64,000 nt of DNA from Chromobotia macracanthus (taxonomy: Eukaryota; Chordata; Actinopteri; Cypriniformes; Botiidae): positions 4,947,501 to 5,011,500 of the forward strand of contig JAZGTH010000068.1 of the NCBI GenBank assembly GCA_036877525.1, given 5' to 3'. Position numbers and translations under genes: made by a program. Positions within the stretch are counted from its first letter, which is position 1. Every line of letters starts with the position of its first letter. Positions 38,001-53,000 of this stretch are shown here, piece by piece. The notes below the pieces were generated by a model, which was not told the origin of the DNA, did no database searches, and saw nothing but the letters and a program-made list of their open reading frames with translations.

Positions 38001-41000
38001 ACAGAAAACTTCCCATTTACACACAACTTAACACAGCTCAAGACCAGGAATCTGGACACTTTGAATAATGAGTTTGCTCTGTGCTTTTACAGTAGACACC
38101 CGGTGGAGTTCCTGAGTCCATTAAAAAATGATCCTCCGTTATCACGTAAACACAGTAATCTAGACCCAGTCGCTATATAAATACCAGCACACAATATGTT
38201 TATTCAGTTGCCACAAACACCTACTCACTGAAATATGAATCAAGCGTGGGAAATAAACAGAGGAGGTTATACTGCAGCTGAATGTATTAGAGCGAGACGT
38301 TGTTACGGTTCATTAATGAGACAGTGAGAGGCAAAGCAGAAACCTGATTAGTCTGAGAATGAGGGATGATAGGATAGCAGACAGAGCGTTGACTATCAGA
38401 ATATAACAGTGCTTTACTGCCTGGACAACTGAACTCATAATACCGCAACCAATCAAACCAATATCAAACCAATGAAAGAGTCTTCTTCTTATTTCAATCC
38501 TCTTAAATATTTGTTTACATTCATGCATTGTTTAGGCACTTTAATCCAAAGCAGTTTACAATGCATTTATACTGTTTATTCCCTAGTGTTTGAGGTGGTT
38601 AAAAATAACACACCAGAACTTTATATACAAGGTAGTGGTTTAGTGGTTTACTTAAATCTCTCCCTGAACCTAAATATAAGGAAGTTTTAAAACAATGTTT
38701 GCTTTTTTAAAACAAAAGCATGCTTGTGGGTAATTACTGATACAACATTGTGGATGTGGCTAGCACTCGATGGCTCCCGTGATTATTATGGACTAATATC
38801 TGTAAACAGGTGCAAAACAAACCACTTGAGCTAAAAGAGGAGGGAATCAGTAGTACATAACCCAGTGATATGTTTTTGCAATTCGCTCTGTGCTCTGCAG
38901 TGCTGCAGATTCATTTGAATATGGAGGAAGCATCTCTCCAGCTGAGAGTGGTTTTGTGGCTTCCTACATTCAATCAACAGACAGCGCTTAAATCAAAGCC
39001 TTGCTAATGTGTTTAATCTGGCGCTTCCTGAAGCACCTGTTTTCTTCTCGGTTCATCCTGATTTTCTTTAGTACTGGTCTGATCTTCACAGATCAACACA
39101 ATCACAGGACTGAGACACACAGTGTGTTCAATAACTAGGTAGTGACAAGAAATCCATCTGTGGCCATCGGCTCCAGAAAGAGCTGAATGTGAGAAGCTTA
39201 AAGAGAGACTGAGTCACACTGTCTCTCACTCGAAGAACACAAGAAATGATCTGATGCATCTTCATGCATCAAGCAGTTGCATATTTTTGCCTGGTGGAAA
39301 AACCAGAGGCAGCCACTGAGACGTGAAATATTCATGATTCTATTTCCCCCTCTGGGTTTTCTTTTGAAACAACCGCCACAACGACTCAATCTTAGTCCCA
39401 GAGAAAATTCATCAGAAACAACCTTTAATCTAGAACTGACAGACAGAGACTATATATAAATATATGACAGAGTGGTCAGTGAGTAACTCTACTGAAAAGC
39501 CCAACTGTTGGACATAAATCTCAGTGCATTTGTTTTTGTATCGCTGGGAAATTTCTTCATCAGATCATCATAACGTTCTGGACAATGAACAAAAAAGTAC
39601 CATGGTACATAGTACCATAATATTTAAAAAAGATACTCTGATATATAACATGATACAGAAAGATCACCATGTTTATGTACCATGGAATTCATATGGTGCT
39701 CCAATGTACTTCAAAGAATAGCATGGAACATGTCCAAAAAACAGGGTAGTACCATGGATATTTGGTCATATGCTGTAACATGGTATTCTTTTAATTACAC
39801 TGATGTACCATGTAAAACCATTGTACGTGAATACAGTAAACCATTTAAAACCATATTATATCTCGAAGTATCATTGTAGTACTATCAGAGTCCACTGCTT
39901 TGTACCTCCACACACAGTAGTTTTTACTTACTAAGTGTAAGCTTGCACATTTCTGCACAGCTCCATAAACCAGCACAGCTCATAACCATGCACCTGTGCT
40001 GACTGGGTCTGATATCAGGGCAAGCATCTGTTGTCCTTGTGTTCTTGGCATGTCCAAGTAAACGTTTTCTTATATTATTTGTTGTACTTGTCAGAAGCGT
40101 GCACTTCATACTAGACACGCTACTGAGACGGATAAAGGCACAGTGAGGCTCAGGTACCGTGATTTGAGGACATGAGAAACTGGTCCCTGAAATTGAAATG
40201 TTATCAGTTTCCACAACAAGACTACAGTGAATGAGACGATCAGATAAGCGTCTCTGCAGCTCAGAGAGAAAGCTCTCTTTCTATAAGCCACCTGTGAGCC
40301 CGTGCTATCTGACACACTCGGCTACATGTGTTTGAACAGAGATGGACAGATATGAACTGTTGGACGGCTGGTACAGAGAGATCTGCTTGCAGGAGTCTGG
40401 TGAGATAGAACAGGCATTAGGATCTGGATGAACAGACTGACACAGGAAACATACAGTTACATAATGTCTGAACACATTACATACCTGACACGTTTTGAAC
40501 TGACGGACATGTTTTCTGTCTAAATAATGTCCAACAGTCCTACGATTTCTCAGAAAACCGTAGAAACAAACACAGACGCGCGTGCAAAGGTTTTAGAACA
40601 ACCTTTAATGTCTAAAGCTATTGCTTTAATTTCCCCAAAACTACAAACAAAAAAGGAGTAAATAAATCTCGATTTTTACAGTTATGAGGACAAACTGAGC
40701 AGCGCTTTGTTGTGCAAAACTTGTTGCCTTGATGCTAAGGTGCTGTGGGTTGGTTACCAAGGCGTTGCTATTCAGTGTTCTGAGTGTTTTTAACATGGTG
40801 CTTTGTGGTTGCTCGGGTGTTCTGGGCAGTTGCTAGGTGGTTGCTTATTGGCCTAAATCATCCAGGTCTCAGTTATTTTTGTCCCCTTATATTTCTACAC
40901 TCTTTTTATGTAAATCAATGGGCTTCATCCACAACATGAAGTCTGAATGCTTGGCACAAACTGTGAAGGATAAGATATGGAAGTTAGAGGTTTGTTCAAA

Positions 41001-44000
41001 TATCCTGTGATCTTCTCCAAGCGTCTTCCTGCAATAAAATCTTTTAGGTTGTGAACGCACAGAGACACACAAGAACACACACGTTTGCACCATCACAGAT
41101 GGGACTGGCCTGGTGCCCTGAGAACTGGAGCTTATACAGAGTACCTGCCAATCTGAGCCCAACAAGCCCAACCAGAGAGATTTTTGGGGGGAGGGGGCAT
41201 GTGCAATTCATTTCATTCTCACAGCTCATCAACGTTCTGTGACAATGCCAATATAAACGCCAGTCCCGCAGCATCTCCACTAAATGTTTTTGTCACATTG
41301 TTCTCGTTAAAAGATCAAGTGTAACTATTCCCAGGTTCTCCAAGCTAGAGGAGTAAGAATTTGCTATGAGAAATGGTATTGTTTTTGGTACGTCTGAGCA
41401 CTTTGTACTCTATTTAACGTTAATTCTCAATCTCTTGTTTTGGACTGAAGATTGGTGCTGCTCTGCAGTGGAAATTCAAAAATGAGATAATATTTCATTG
41501 TGACTGTGCCAGAGAAAGGGCTCATGGTACTTTAGAGGCTGATTATAGCTGATAAAGCTCCAGGATTGATAGCTTTCCTCCAGCTTCTGTGTTGTTAGCT
41601 GCTGTTTTGAATGCCATGTGTGCACCACCATCAGAGAGCTTCTCTCAGTCCTGGAAAACACTTTTGAGATTGCATGTTTAGATGCCAGATTTGCACTATA
41701 TGCAGAAAGATGCTCCTCAGATTCTGCTTTTTGGTGATCTGTCGTGTGCAGATAGATGTTATAGAGAAACAATTTTAATCAGTTTTATTCCAAAAATGCT
41801 TCTAATTTCACCATCATCTTTTCAACACAGATTTATCAAACATGATGAGTAATCTGAGATGCGATGTACATGACATTGTGCAGGAAATGTTCATTATATT
41901 TCAGACAAATGACTGTTGGCAATGTTTATAACATTATTAATGGACAAACAGAACTACTTGAAGTCCTAAAATGTATTTTAAGGGAGCTTTTTTTTAATTT
42001 TCTTACAAAGTACAAAGAGTCAAAACTATCCTCAGCGGATGAAACAAAGCAATAAAAATGTCATTATCTTATAGTTTCAGTGTGAGAAATGTCAAATGCT
42101 GTTCACCATAAACCACAACATTTGCGTTCGTTTTGTTCAGTTAAACTCAGTTGCCAGTTAGATATTCTGTGTTTTTCTCTCGATTAACTTACACACTACA
42201 TATGTGATCCTAGCTCAGGCACCTCAGCCTGTCTTATAGAGTCAACTGCCTTCATCATCAGGAAGAAATTAGCTGAGCACTAAGCGATGCGATCTTATTG
42301 GCTGCCTGGACCATCCACTCCATTTGAGGTCAGCCCAGACATTCCGATGGGTAATCTTTTCCATTCCTCCTCTCTTCAGGCTCTTTCTGTTTCTTAAAGA
42401 GAAACTAAAGCACAAGGCTGGCTTTGTGTCACCTCTTCACTAGCTTTTTCTCGCTCAATCTGTGTATTTGAACAAACCTGTATGGAAGGTTTGCCTTCAA
42501 TCTCAGCCCCTCCCGCACTTCCAGTAAAGTTTTTTTTATATACCAAGCTAGTAATATGAAACCTTCTGAATTAGAGCCATCACCACATCACAAAGTTCTG
42601 GACTAGCTGAGCTATGTTTGCCTCTGGAGGGTTGCCCACTTTTCCCAGCATCCTTTTCTTTGTTCTGTTCCCGCTCTCTGAACTTGCAACAAAAGGCTGT
42701 AATTATGGTGGGCACAAACCAGGGAGAAAGAGCAAAACTGTAGCATTCTCTCACACTTAAATTACAGTAACTTGCTGGGATTTAAAGGAAGATGTTTAGA
42801 TTTATAAATATAATATAATATAAATATAAATGACAGCTACTGGGCTGGTCTTTAAGAAACTGCCGAACCACAATACTGACACAGAGTTAAATGCCCATGA
42901 TACACATCCTCACCAAAACATGCTGTTGAGCGACTTCCTGAGGAAAGTTCTATTTGCTCATAGATTGTTCCCTTACATCTCAGGAGACATAATGGAGTTC
43001 TTGATATACATGTTTTATTTCAGTATCAGCTGAAGTCTCAGAAGTTTCTCCTAAAATTCTTTAGCAGAGACAGTTGTTTTCATAAACTTATAAGCTATAC
43101 AATTTTATAATGTTATAAAATGAATAGGGATATCATAATTCAGATCATCTGGTTTTGGAACCAACTAATGAGAAATGTTTGGGTTTGTATTGAAATCAGT
43201 CATGTTTGACAGATGACTGAGCACAGTTTGAGACAATGCTGAGGTCTCTTCTGAAACTAAAGGTGACCATTACTGAAGGAGACCGGAGAGACAAATCTGA
43301 GAATCAGAACAATTAGGCAAAAGTCTCCATTTGATCTCAATTTAGTCTCGTTGTTTATTAGAAAAAACAGAAAAGACTTTAGCTTAAAGTTCAGCTGACA
43401 GCTTCATTAGCTGCATTGCCATACTAGCCATTAGCTTCGCTCCAGAGTCTTGTTTTATATGAAACATGCCTGCGTAGTTTCACCTCTGTAATAATTCACT
43501 TTATAAAAGCAACAAGCCTTGAAAAGAACAAACTCACTATGCCAGATGATTAAAAACAAAGAACAGCATGTAAATACATCAGGCTCAAACATCACATTCA
43601 GCAATAATACCACTGAAACAGTAGACACCAGGCGAGAATGTTTCTATACGGGATTTGTTCTAACACGTTTGCCATGTAACTGTATCATGTCTTTTTATAT
43701 TTACACAGGAATAATAGGATAGCACATCTTATGCTTCCAATGAAATCTATGGTGTTTGAAGAGCAACACAAAGCGAAGGCGCCTCTGGTGTTCTGTGTGC
43801 TTGTGGACTTTATACCTGTGGATATCCTGCGCTGCTGCAGTGGGTACATGCCCGTGAAGCCAGAGCAGCCACTGGGCGAATCGCCATCGTCGCCCGGCCG
43901 GCTCCGCGAACACGGTGGTGCTCCTGAGCACAGGTTTTTCAGAAGCCCTGTGTGTGTGACACAAGAGAAGTGGGTGAGAGTCACTCACTTCCAGTGCAAA

Positions 44001-47000
44001 GAGGTACCATACGGTGCCAGATGAGGTTAAAACCAATATGAGTAAACACACAGTGCACCAGTAAACCAATCAGGCTCCACAGAACACAACGACAGAGAAT
44101 TTAATACGCTCGTTCTTATGTGACAGTCCGCAGGAAAATGTAATAGATCAGAGGTCATTTTTCATCGCTCTGGAGTTTAATGAATGTAATGAGTTTATAT
44201 TGAAATCTTGTACTTTTGATTGCAAACTGCAGAATCCTGGCAAATAAAGACCTCAAATATATATGAAAGTTCCAAGAAAAAATTCTTTTTGATATTACTG
44301 AGCTCTGAAAACTAGCATTTGAAGAAAATTATGATTCTCATTTGCTCTTCATCTTAATCTCATCACTGTCCAAGGAAAACAATTGCTATATTAGAACTGT
44401 CTCATTTGTTATTTTTCCGTACTAAGGGAATAGCGTGAGTGAAAAATAAATAAATGAGCATCTCCATTTTCTCTCACATTTCTCTTATCATAAACACAAT
44501 CTCCTGCCAAAACAACGAGCCCACAACCCAAAGGAAAAGACTACATTTTTAAAAGACTTTTTCATTTCTTCCCCAACCGTTATGAAGAAAATGTTTCATG
44601 TGAATTACTACTACAGAGTCCTGAATTTATTATGTTTCCCATTACTAATCATTACTACCTACAAGCAAGTTTAGGTTGTCTTAGTATACTGAACCACTGA
44701 ACCACTTTTTATGATGGTTGTATGGTAGACAGTGTTTACGACAAAAGAAATGCAAGTGAAAATTGGTTCTTCCTGGTTTATTTTTTAGTACATTCAATTA
44801 TTTTAAAGAATGACCCTAGAATTAAAATTGTCTCATAATTTACTCATCCTCATGCCATCCCAGATATTTATGACTAGTGACAAGACACACGAGAACCAAT
44901 GGGATTCGACATCATCAACCCTTTGAGGTTGGAAGTGGGGAAGTTCAACTCCCATTAGGTCTAAAGATTTGTGCGAGTGCACGTGTGTGGCCCATGCTAC
45001 ATTTCTCTGATTGATATGGAAATAGCTCGACCTTGAGATGTTTATTTGTTTTCTAGTAAAATTGCAAGTGCTTCAGTTTCATCGATCTTCGAGTATGAAC
45101 CTTCAGACCACCCAATACTTGAACTCACTGATGACCTTGTGCAGCAAAGGACTCATACACACACACATTTACTTATGTATCTAAATAGGAATATTCCATA
45201 GACTACTATTGTTTTATACACAGCTAGTTATAAACATTATAATTTAATATATACACAATATTAAGTAAACCACACACACACAAACAGACTAAAGGCAAAA
45301 TCTGTAGGCTTCCTTTATGAGACCCAGGATATTTGCTTCTTTCACAGCCCTCATTTACGAGGCCCTGATGAGAGGCCGTGTCACGCAAAGCAGATTCCTT
45401 TTCTTCAAGGCTTCCATCTCATCTCCAGAACAATCAAAGTTAAGGTCAAAGAGCAGACCTGCATTTCAATTCATCATGAATGTCATAAAAATCTCTCTTT
45501 CAGGGGTTCTTGATGAGCTCTTTAGAATCTGACTTGAGGGATGGACCACAGAAGAAGCAGAAGTTGTTGCCTAGGACATGTGAGCATTTGGAAACCTCTA
45601 AGTGCCTTTGTTAGCCATGAAAGCTGCACTAGAGACAAAGAGAGATTAAGCTCTTCAGCTTAACAGCTTCTCATCTTCCTTGTTATGATTGATAAGGGTT
45701 GAATGTTATTTCTGGACACTGTTTATGCTAAAGACCTGAGGTTGACTAGCATTTTGACCTCAGAACACGATGAAGATCGGCCACGTATGCTGTTAGATTT
45801 TATTAATAATGAAGAAACCAAACAATAAGGGATTTAAAGTAGAGATGAGAGCCTTGAGATCTTTGGCTTTAGTTCCCATAGTGATCATTCTTACAAGATG
45901 TAGTAATGACGGCCTGAGGGTGTTTTTATGTTTTGCTGTGTCATATCCTGTCAGTTAATGGGAATGAGAATAACACAGAAACTACTTTGGCAGGCCTGTT
46001 GAAATACTGAAGATAGTATGTTGGAACAAAAGGTCTGATTCATAACCTTTCATCAGATGCTGCCAGCAGAGACACAAGGATGAAAATAACTGCAAAATTC
46101 CAACTCTCTTCCCTTATAGCTTCGCACATTTGGATATAGACACAGTCTCTCTGAGACACGGTCAGAAAGAGGCTAATAGGTACATTACAAAGGATATCTC
46201 CCTAATATCTAAATTGTTTCTCCAATGAGATGGAAACCCCAGATGTTTCCAGACGAACTGTTAAGGAACGTGACACACATCTCATCTCATTCAACCAGTC
46301 AGATGATGACTGAAACTCCTAAAGTGTTTCTAATTTTGCGAGGGAAAATAAAGGTGAGCAGGATTTAAATGAATGAAGAGCTCGTACAGAGATATATAGG
46401 AAAATACAGCTCCACACCATACAACTAATTATAACATCCTCTAAGGAACTCATCCGGTTATTTTCAAACCACTGTTTCGAAAGCTTTACTGTTTCTAAAA
46501 GTTACTCTCTGTGAATCCCCAGGACTCTCTGAGTGCTATAAATTCTCCTAAATAATTCTTCCCTTCTACATAATTAATATTATGATTGTAAGTGAGCCAA
46601 ATATTTCCCACAATTTATTCTTGGTGCAGCCAACATACTTTCCAAATGAAGTCAACTAGCAACCTCACGTGTCATACATTGGAGATATATGGACCTCATG
46701 AATTAGACATCACTGCCAAATCAGACAAAAGGAAGGCACAGCTTGAAACCAGCCTATCAAAATATCTGAAGGACCTCTTTATTAACGTGTGCCTGTGTGT
46801 GCCTGTTTGTTATTGCAAATGCTTATAGACAGATGTTCAGACGTAAGAGATGGAAACATTACATTTGCTGTTCTTGATGACATTTGTAATAAAAGCCTCT
46901 CTGAAATGAACAGGCAGCACTCTGATGTTCACTATGTGTCGCTCCCTCAACAGGAAATAAAAAAATGGGCTGATGAAATATTGCAGTAGAGTTCAATAAA

Positions 47001-50000
47001 CTCAAGAACGGTTTTGCCATTGTTTCTTTCCATCAAAATTAGATTATGTGATTGAGTTTTTAGAGACTTTCTCGATTAACAACATCAAGGAAATGTTTAA
47101 AGTGACATTATTAAAGTGACAACATTATTTCCTCATGTTAGATTGTTGACATGCTCTTCAACACACAATGAAAGTGAATGGTGACAGTAGCTGTCAAGCT
47201 CCAAAAATGTTTCAATGCATCCTAAAATCTCAATAAAAGTAGTACATTTGACTTCTTTGCTATATTCCCAGTCTTCTGAAGTCACATGAAGTTTATCATT
47301 GATAATCTTCTGCTCCACTTCAGTCTTATTCTCAAGCTACTGCATGACTTCATGAAACCTGGAATTGTGTGGCTTGGTATAACCATATATGAATGTACTT
47401 CTCAACAAAGCAAATGCGTGAAGTGGCACTATTTCACCTACAAAGTCTGTCTGTTAAAGTTGTTTAAAATGAACGTAGATCCAGAGACACAACACGCTCA
47501 ATAAGGCAAAACAAAAAGGTTCCATTAGTTAACTAAAAATGAACAATACTTCTACAGCATTTATAAATATTAGGTAATGCTGACATTTAATCCAGAGTTG
47601 TATCTGTTAACATTCGTTTTTTTGCCATGGTATGATTCCGTGTTGGTATCTAATTATTTTATCCAGGTATTGTACTGAAGTCATAATTGTGTTATTGTGA
47701 CAACACTAACTTGGAATGAAGCTTGTGAGTCATATTTCTGTTCAGAGGGGAAATTAAACCTTATGGGGTTTGGAGTGACATGAGGGTGAGAAAATTGATC
47801 GAACGTTCATTTCTGGGTGACCTGTCCCATTGAAGATATAAATATCTAGATTCAGAAGTCAAAGAAAGTGAATGTAAACAGGCTTTGTGTGTTGTAATCA
47901 GTTATGCATCAGAGTCTGCAAAAACACGTCAACAGCATGAATCTGACCTTCTCCTGAACAAAACAAACTATGATGAAGGTCTCAGTTTTGACTTTCTGAA
48001 AACCAAAAGTCTTAAAAGCTATACATTGTTGCTATAAATTGTCCTAAATAATTCTCCCCTCTACATAATTAATATGATGATTGTGGGCCAAGTATTTCCC
48101 ACAATTTATTCTTGGTGCAGCCAACATACTTTCCAAATGAAGTCAACTCATGTGTCATACACTGGAGATATATGGACCTCAGTATATTGATATCCTCAAA
48201 TATACTGCTATTGAGTCTAAAACAGATAAATTGATGAATTAATGTTCATTACGCCTTAAAGGTATAATGAACACCACCTGTCATTTGTGTTAACGTGTTA
48301 TCCATGTTAACTTTAAGACAGCAACCTACAGATGCGACTGCTTTACTTAATACATGCATTCACACGCACGCACACACGATTGTACATCTTTCTGAGGACA
48401 TTCATGGACACAATACAATCTTTAGCCCCTCAATCTAACTTTAATCATTACAACTAAGTGGCTAACCCTGATCCTTACATTTAAAGGGTTAAGACTTGGT
48501 TTTAGGGTTATGATCATAAGGGGTGTTGGGGATGTCCTCACTTTACTCTATTTGTCCTCACTCCATTGGTCTTACTGTTCACACTGGTCCTCACAACAGA
48601 GAGATGTACAAGGGCACACACACACACGTTGAGAGAGGTCTATTTATTCTTGTGAACATGACTGTTCTGCATGATTAGTGTGTCTACGCATGTTCTCATA
48701 CAGACGGGCTGATTAGAGCTGTGCGTCTCCAGCAGGTAAACAGCCCCTATCCAGCCACACACACATACATCTTCCTGACATCCTGTTCCTCGCCTCCTCA
48801 TTGTTCTTATATCACTTCCTGCTGTACCAAATCACACACTCACTAATGTGAACAACTCTGAGAGAAAATAAAGACAAACGATGAAATAATGAAGAGGGCA
48901 AATATGTCAAGTCCAACACTGCAACACATGCTTTCAGTTCCAATGAAAAATGGAAAAAATAAAATGAAATGAATGAATGACACTGTATCACATAACAAAA
49001 CAATTAAAAAGACATGCCTGATGGCTTGGAATATCATGTCACCGGAAAAGGGCAAAGGCTGGTTCATTCCTAAACATTCTTTAAAGTGCAACTCTGGTGT
49101 AGCTTCACCCCAGAGACTTTTAAATCAGTCTGGAAGGAAACACAAGCGCATAAAGGAACTGTGTGGAATGTATACCACAATTAAGTCCATGTCTTATCTT
49201 TCATGCCCAAAGGAAAAACTTATATGCAATTCTCAATTTTTCCAAAAACAGCCGGGGAAAAATGATGTCATACGCACACAGAAGTAAAGCACATAGATTC
49301 AAGACAAAGAGTGTTTGGTACTTTTTGGATTACAGTTCCAGTTATATCACTTGGTGGATGAACTGTATAGATCTTTATATAAAATAAATTTAACATTGGT
49401 GTCTTTTATAATGTTGCCAGTTGTTTTACAAAACCAACAACCTACATGATGTTTATGGTCGTTTTAACAGGAGTAAGACCATTTCTTTTAATCACACTCT
49501 CAAAACAGACTGTACAAAATGTCATAACATCAAAATGACCTACTGGAAAAAAGACCAAAGACAGTGAAGATTACAATGGCCTACAATAATGGCCCTCAGG
49601 ATCTGTTGACTTGTCTCTTATGCCTAGCAAGCTAATTAATTAGTCAAACAAGGAAATGTTTTGACTGAACGTGAATATGAGCTTAAGTTTTCAAAGCCTC
49701 TAGACAAGCTGAGTTGGCATGAGATTTGTTCAGTTATCCAGCCTCCTTTTCATGTGATCAGATCTGTTCTTCCATAGATAGCATGTCAGCCTCAGAAGAA
49801 CACATCATGCATGCACACACATACACGTTACAGCATGACAAGGTGTCATATGTCAATGTCACACATAATTCTGAAGAATGTGACATCTCCACTCATTATA
49901 GAGAAAACAATGGTGTCTCACAAAACATGCTGCAAAATATATTTTAGTGCAATGTACTGCACACTGATTACATAACATTCAAGTGTGTTTTTAACACGCT

Positions 50001-53000
50001 TCATCATATGGGGGGAAAACATATTTTCACTGAGTTTTTCACTGGGTATGCAAAAGCCATTGAAACAATCTAGGCACATGAGTCAGTTAAGTTATTAAGA
50101 GAAAAATAGAACTGGCAGATTTACAAAATGCACAATTACCAGCACAGCACAGAACCGGCAAGAGGCCAGAAATATCTGACATGTAGTTCAAGGCCACAGC
50201 ATTGACTCATTTCTCTGTGCTTCTTGACAACGCAAAGTTTATGGAAGACCTGGAAAAGTGTGTTTTTCCTGGACACTAAAAGAAGCAGAGATGCAATTTT
50301 GTTCTCATTATGCTAAAGAGGTGAGTTACAAATTGATAAGACATTCTTCATTTATTAAAAAATATGCTTCTTATAATTGTGAGTATAAAGGCAAAATATA
50401 GCTGGGGTTCTGGATATATATAACTTTGGTATAAACAAACTGCTAGTGTAAAATATACTAGTGCAGTGTAACAGTGCAGTTCACCAAATTCCTCAATGGC
50501 AACAATTACATATATAATCATACAGTAACAGTAAAAGAGGGCCAATTATTCACTGATTTCAACACACACATTGTGACAAAAGTAGAAATGAATGTTTGCT
50601 TTCTCTTCCCCCATAGCCCTGCGCTTTAAGATCTGTTTTTATGAAGGAATGTTCCGGGCATGCGTCAAATGTGTTTACAATGAAGGCCAGAGGCAACTTC
50701 ACATGAGAATGCTGAAAATGAAAAGTGTCTGCTTTTGCAGAGATGTTTGTATCTATAGACAGGATGAGAAGGCAACCCGAATAATAAAATCACGGCCAGT
50801 GCCAGCGCTGAGCTTTCAAAGCAGTTCAAACAGGCTTCGACATTCTCCAATGTCAGGAAAAGTGATTTAACAAACACACGTGGTGGCAGAAGCTCTTTAC
50901 TGTGACTGTCATGAAGCTAAAGACATATAGTGCGAGTGTGTTTCCTGTCAACAGAGCTGATGTGTCGAGCATGAAGGGGTGAAGGAGCTCACGAAGGCAT
51001 GCTCATGACAACCTGCAAGCACAAAAACACTCTCAACACACCCAGCAAGAATGATAATGTGCGACTCCTTAGTCACCAGAACGAATCTGTTTTCATTCTT
51101 TAGCCTCTAATACCTGGATTAGCATGTACAAACACCTTTTTATGCATCTGTTAAAAAACAGCACGTCCAATAATGGACGTTCTGTCATTACTCACCCTCA
51201 TGTTGTTACAAACCAAGAACACAACAGGTGAATTTCTGAAGAGTGTCCTGTTCGCTCTTTTACTGAACAGCTTCAAAATGACATACAGCACAACAAAAGT
51301 GGAAAATGAATGCCAAGTTGCATTAAGTCATACAATATAGCTACGCTTTGTGCGCACACTACACAAAAATGTTATTACAAAAAGTTATTCACTGAAAATG
51401 TTGATTCAGTTTCAGATGTAACTTCTTTCAATCAAGAAACATTCATGAACGTTTATGAGAACGTCAATGTCCAATTTGGGGAAACAAGTCAGATTTTTGC
51501 AGTAAATATGGGAGAATATAGTACAGGATTTTTATTTCTGAGAGAACTACTCCTTTTAGTTTCCTTAGTGTCTGCAACACATAGTGATGGTTCAACCACT
51601 AATTATCAAATATCTAAACTAAATAAATTAAAATTCCACCGGGGCATTTCAAACACAAACTGTTGACTCAGAGGTACTGACTTCCTTTCAAATTGCCATC
51701 TTCCCCAGGGTGCAAATTAAATCCTTCTGTCCTGCGGGCTATAAGTGCAGCACACAACACCTGTCTGAGTATCAGATGAACAGCAGATTGGGGCCCTGTG
51801 GCTGTTTAATGGGATTTTTGGTGTGTATAATTTGCAGCTCTCATGAGAGAAGATATGCAAGATCCATATCTCCATCACATCTTATCTGAATTACTGACTG
51901 TTCCACACTCAGTCTGTAACGTATGCTTCAAAAGAGCTGTGGTACATACAGCAAGAAGAGGAGACAGGCCTGTGAAAGGGAAACACAGGAGGACGGGGTA
52001 CCTTAAGCAGAAATGGTAGCTGTTTAATGGGCAGTATTTACAGTCAGCAGAGGTTTAAGTTACGCTTTGTTTGGACTTGCACTTCATACAATGCCTCGGT
52101 GATGCTGTCTAGAACAAAACGCAAAAAACAAATTACAGTATCACTGCTCTGTTGAAGCACATGCCTAAAAGTTAACATAAAATAATAATATAAAACAGCA
52201 CAACATACGGTATAACATAACACCTCACATTTAAACATTTAAAATAACACGTTAACATAACATTTCTTAATGCTCACTTCTAACAGCTAGTATTGTGTTC
52301 TACATAAGACATGAGGTTGGGTAGGTGGTGTGGGGTTGGGTAGAGTTTTAAATAATTGTCCGCAGAAACTGTGACTCTGTGATTTTAAAAAGACATTTTA
52401 TCAGAAGTCCCACATGACTCAACGTGCAAGAAGAAAAATGCTGAACATGATGAGTATTACACTGATCTGCTGTGGTGGCAAAGGCGGAGGTCAGTTCAGG
52501 GTCTTTCATGTGAGGACGATGACCTCATCAGTTTGCACCTGGTAATTAGACAGCTGGCCCTCTCATTAACTCATCTGTCACAACACTTACAAACAAAACC
52601 CAGACTGCAACATATTAGATCACTGCATGTGGACCTGCCTCTCCACAATATGAAGCATTCAAGTGTGAGAGTCTTCAGTCCAACTATATAACACACCCAC
52701 TGCACTCTAAACCACATGGTACTTATACTGCTGTAAAGATGGAAAGTAGAAATGGGAAAGGCATTAAAAATTCTCTAGATTCCTCAAATCCAACTGGATC
52801 CAATTTAAATTGCAATTATCATGCATGAGTGCAAGTATAATCCCATTAAGCACCTTAGAAGAAATGACAGGACTGATGTGAACCACAGAAAGAGCTGTTA
52901 ATTGTGTGGGATTTTACTGCAGCGTTAGTGTTAATGACAAGAAAAAACACATTCATGCAAACATTTATAATCAGACACTGGGGCCCAAAAGTGTGAGAGC

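Noticed and set aside
43701..44069. Alternative minus-strand frame (122 codons) across the rxra candidate exon
   Set aside because: It is out of phase with rxra exons and runs through the intronic flanks; only the phase-1 reading between the splice sites is considered.
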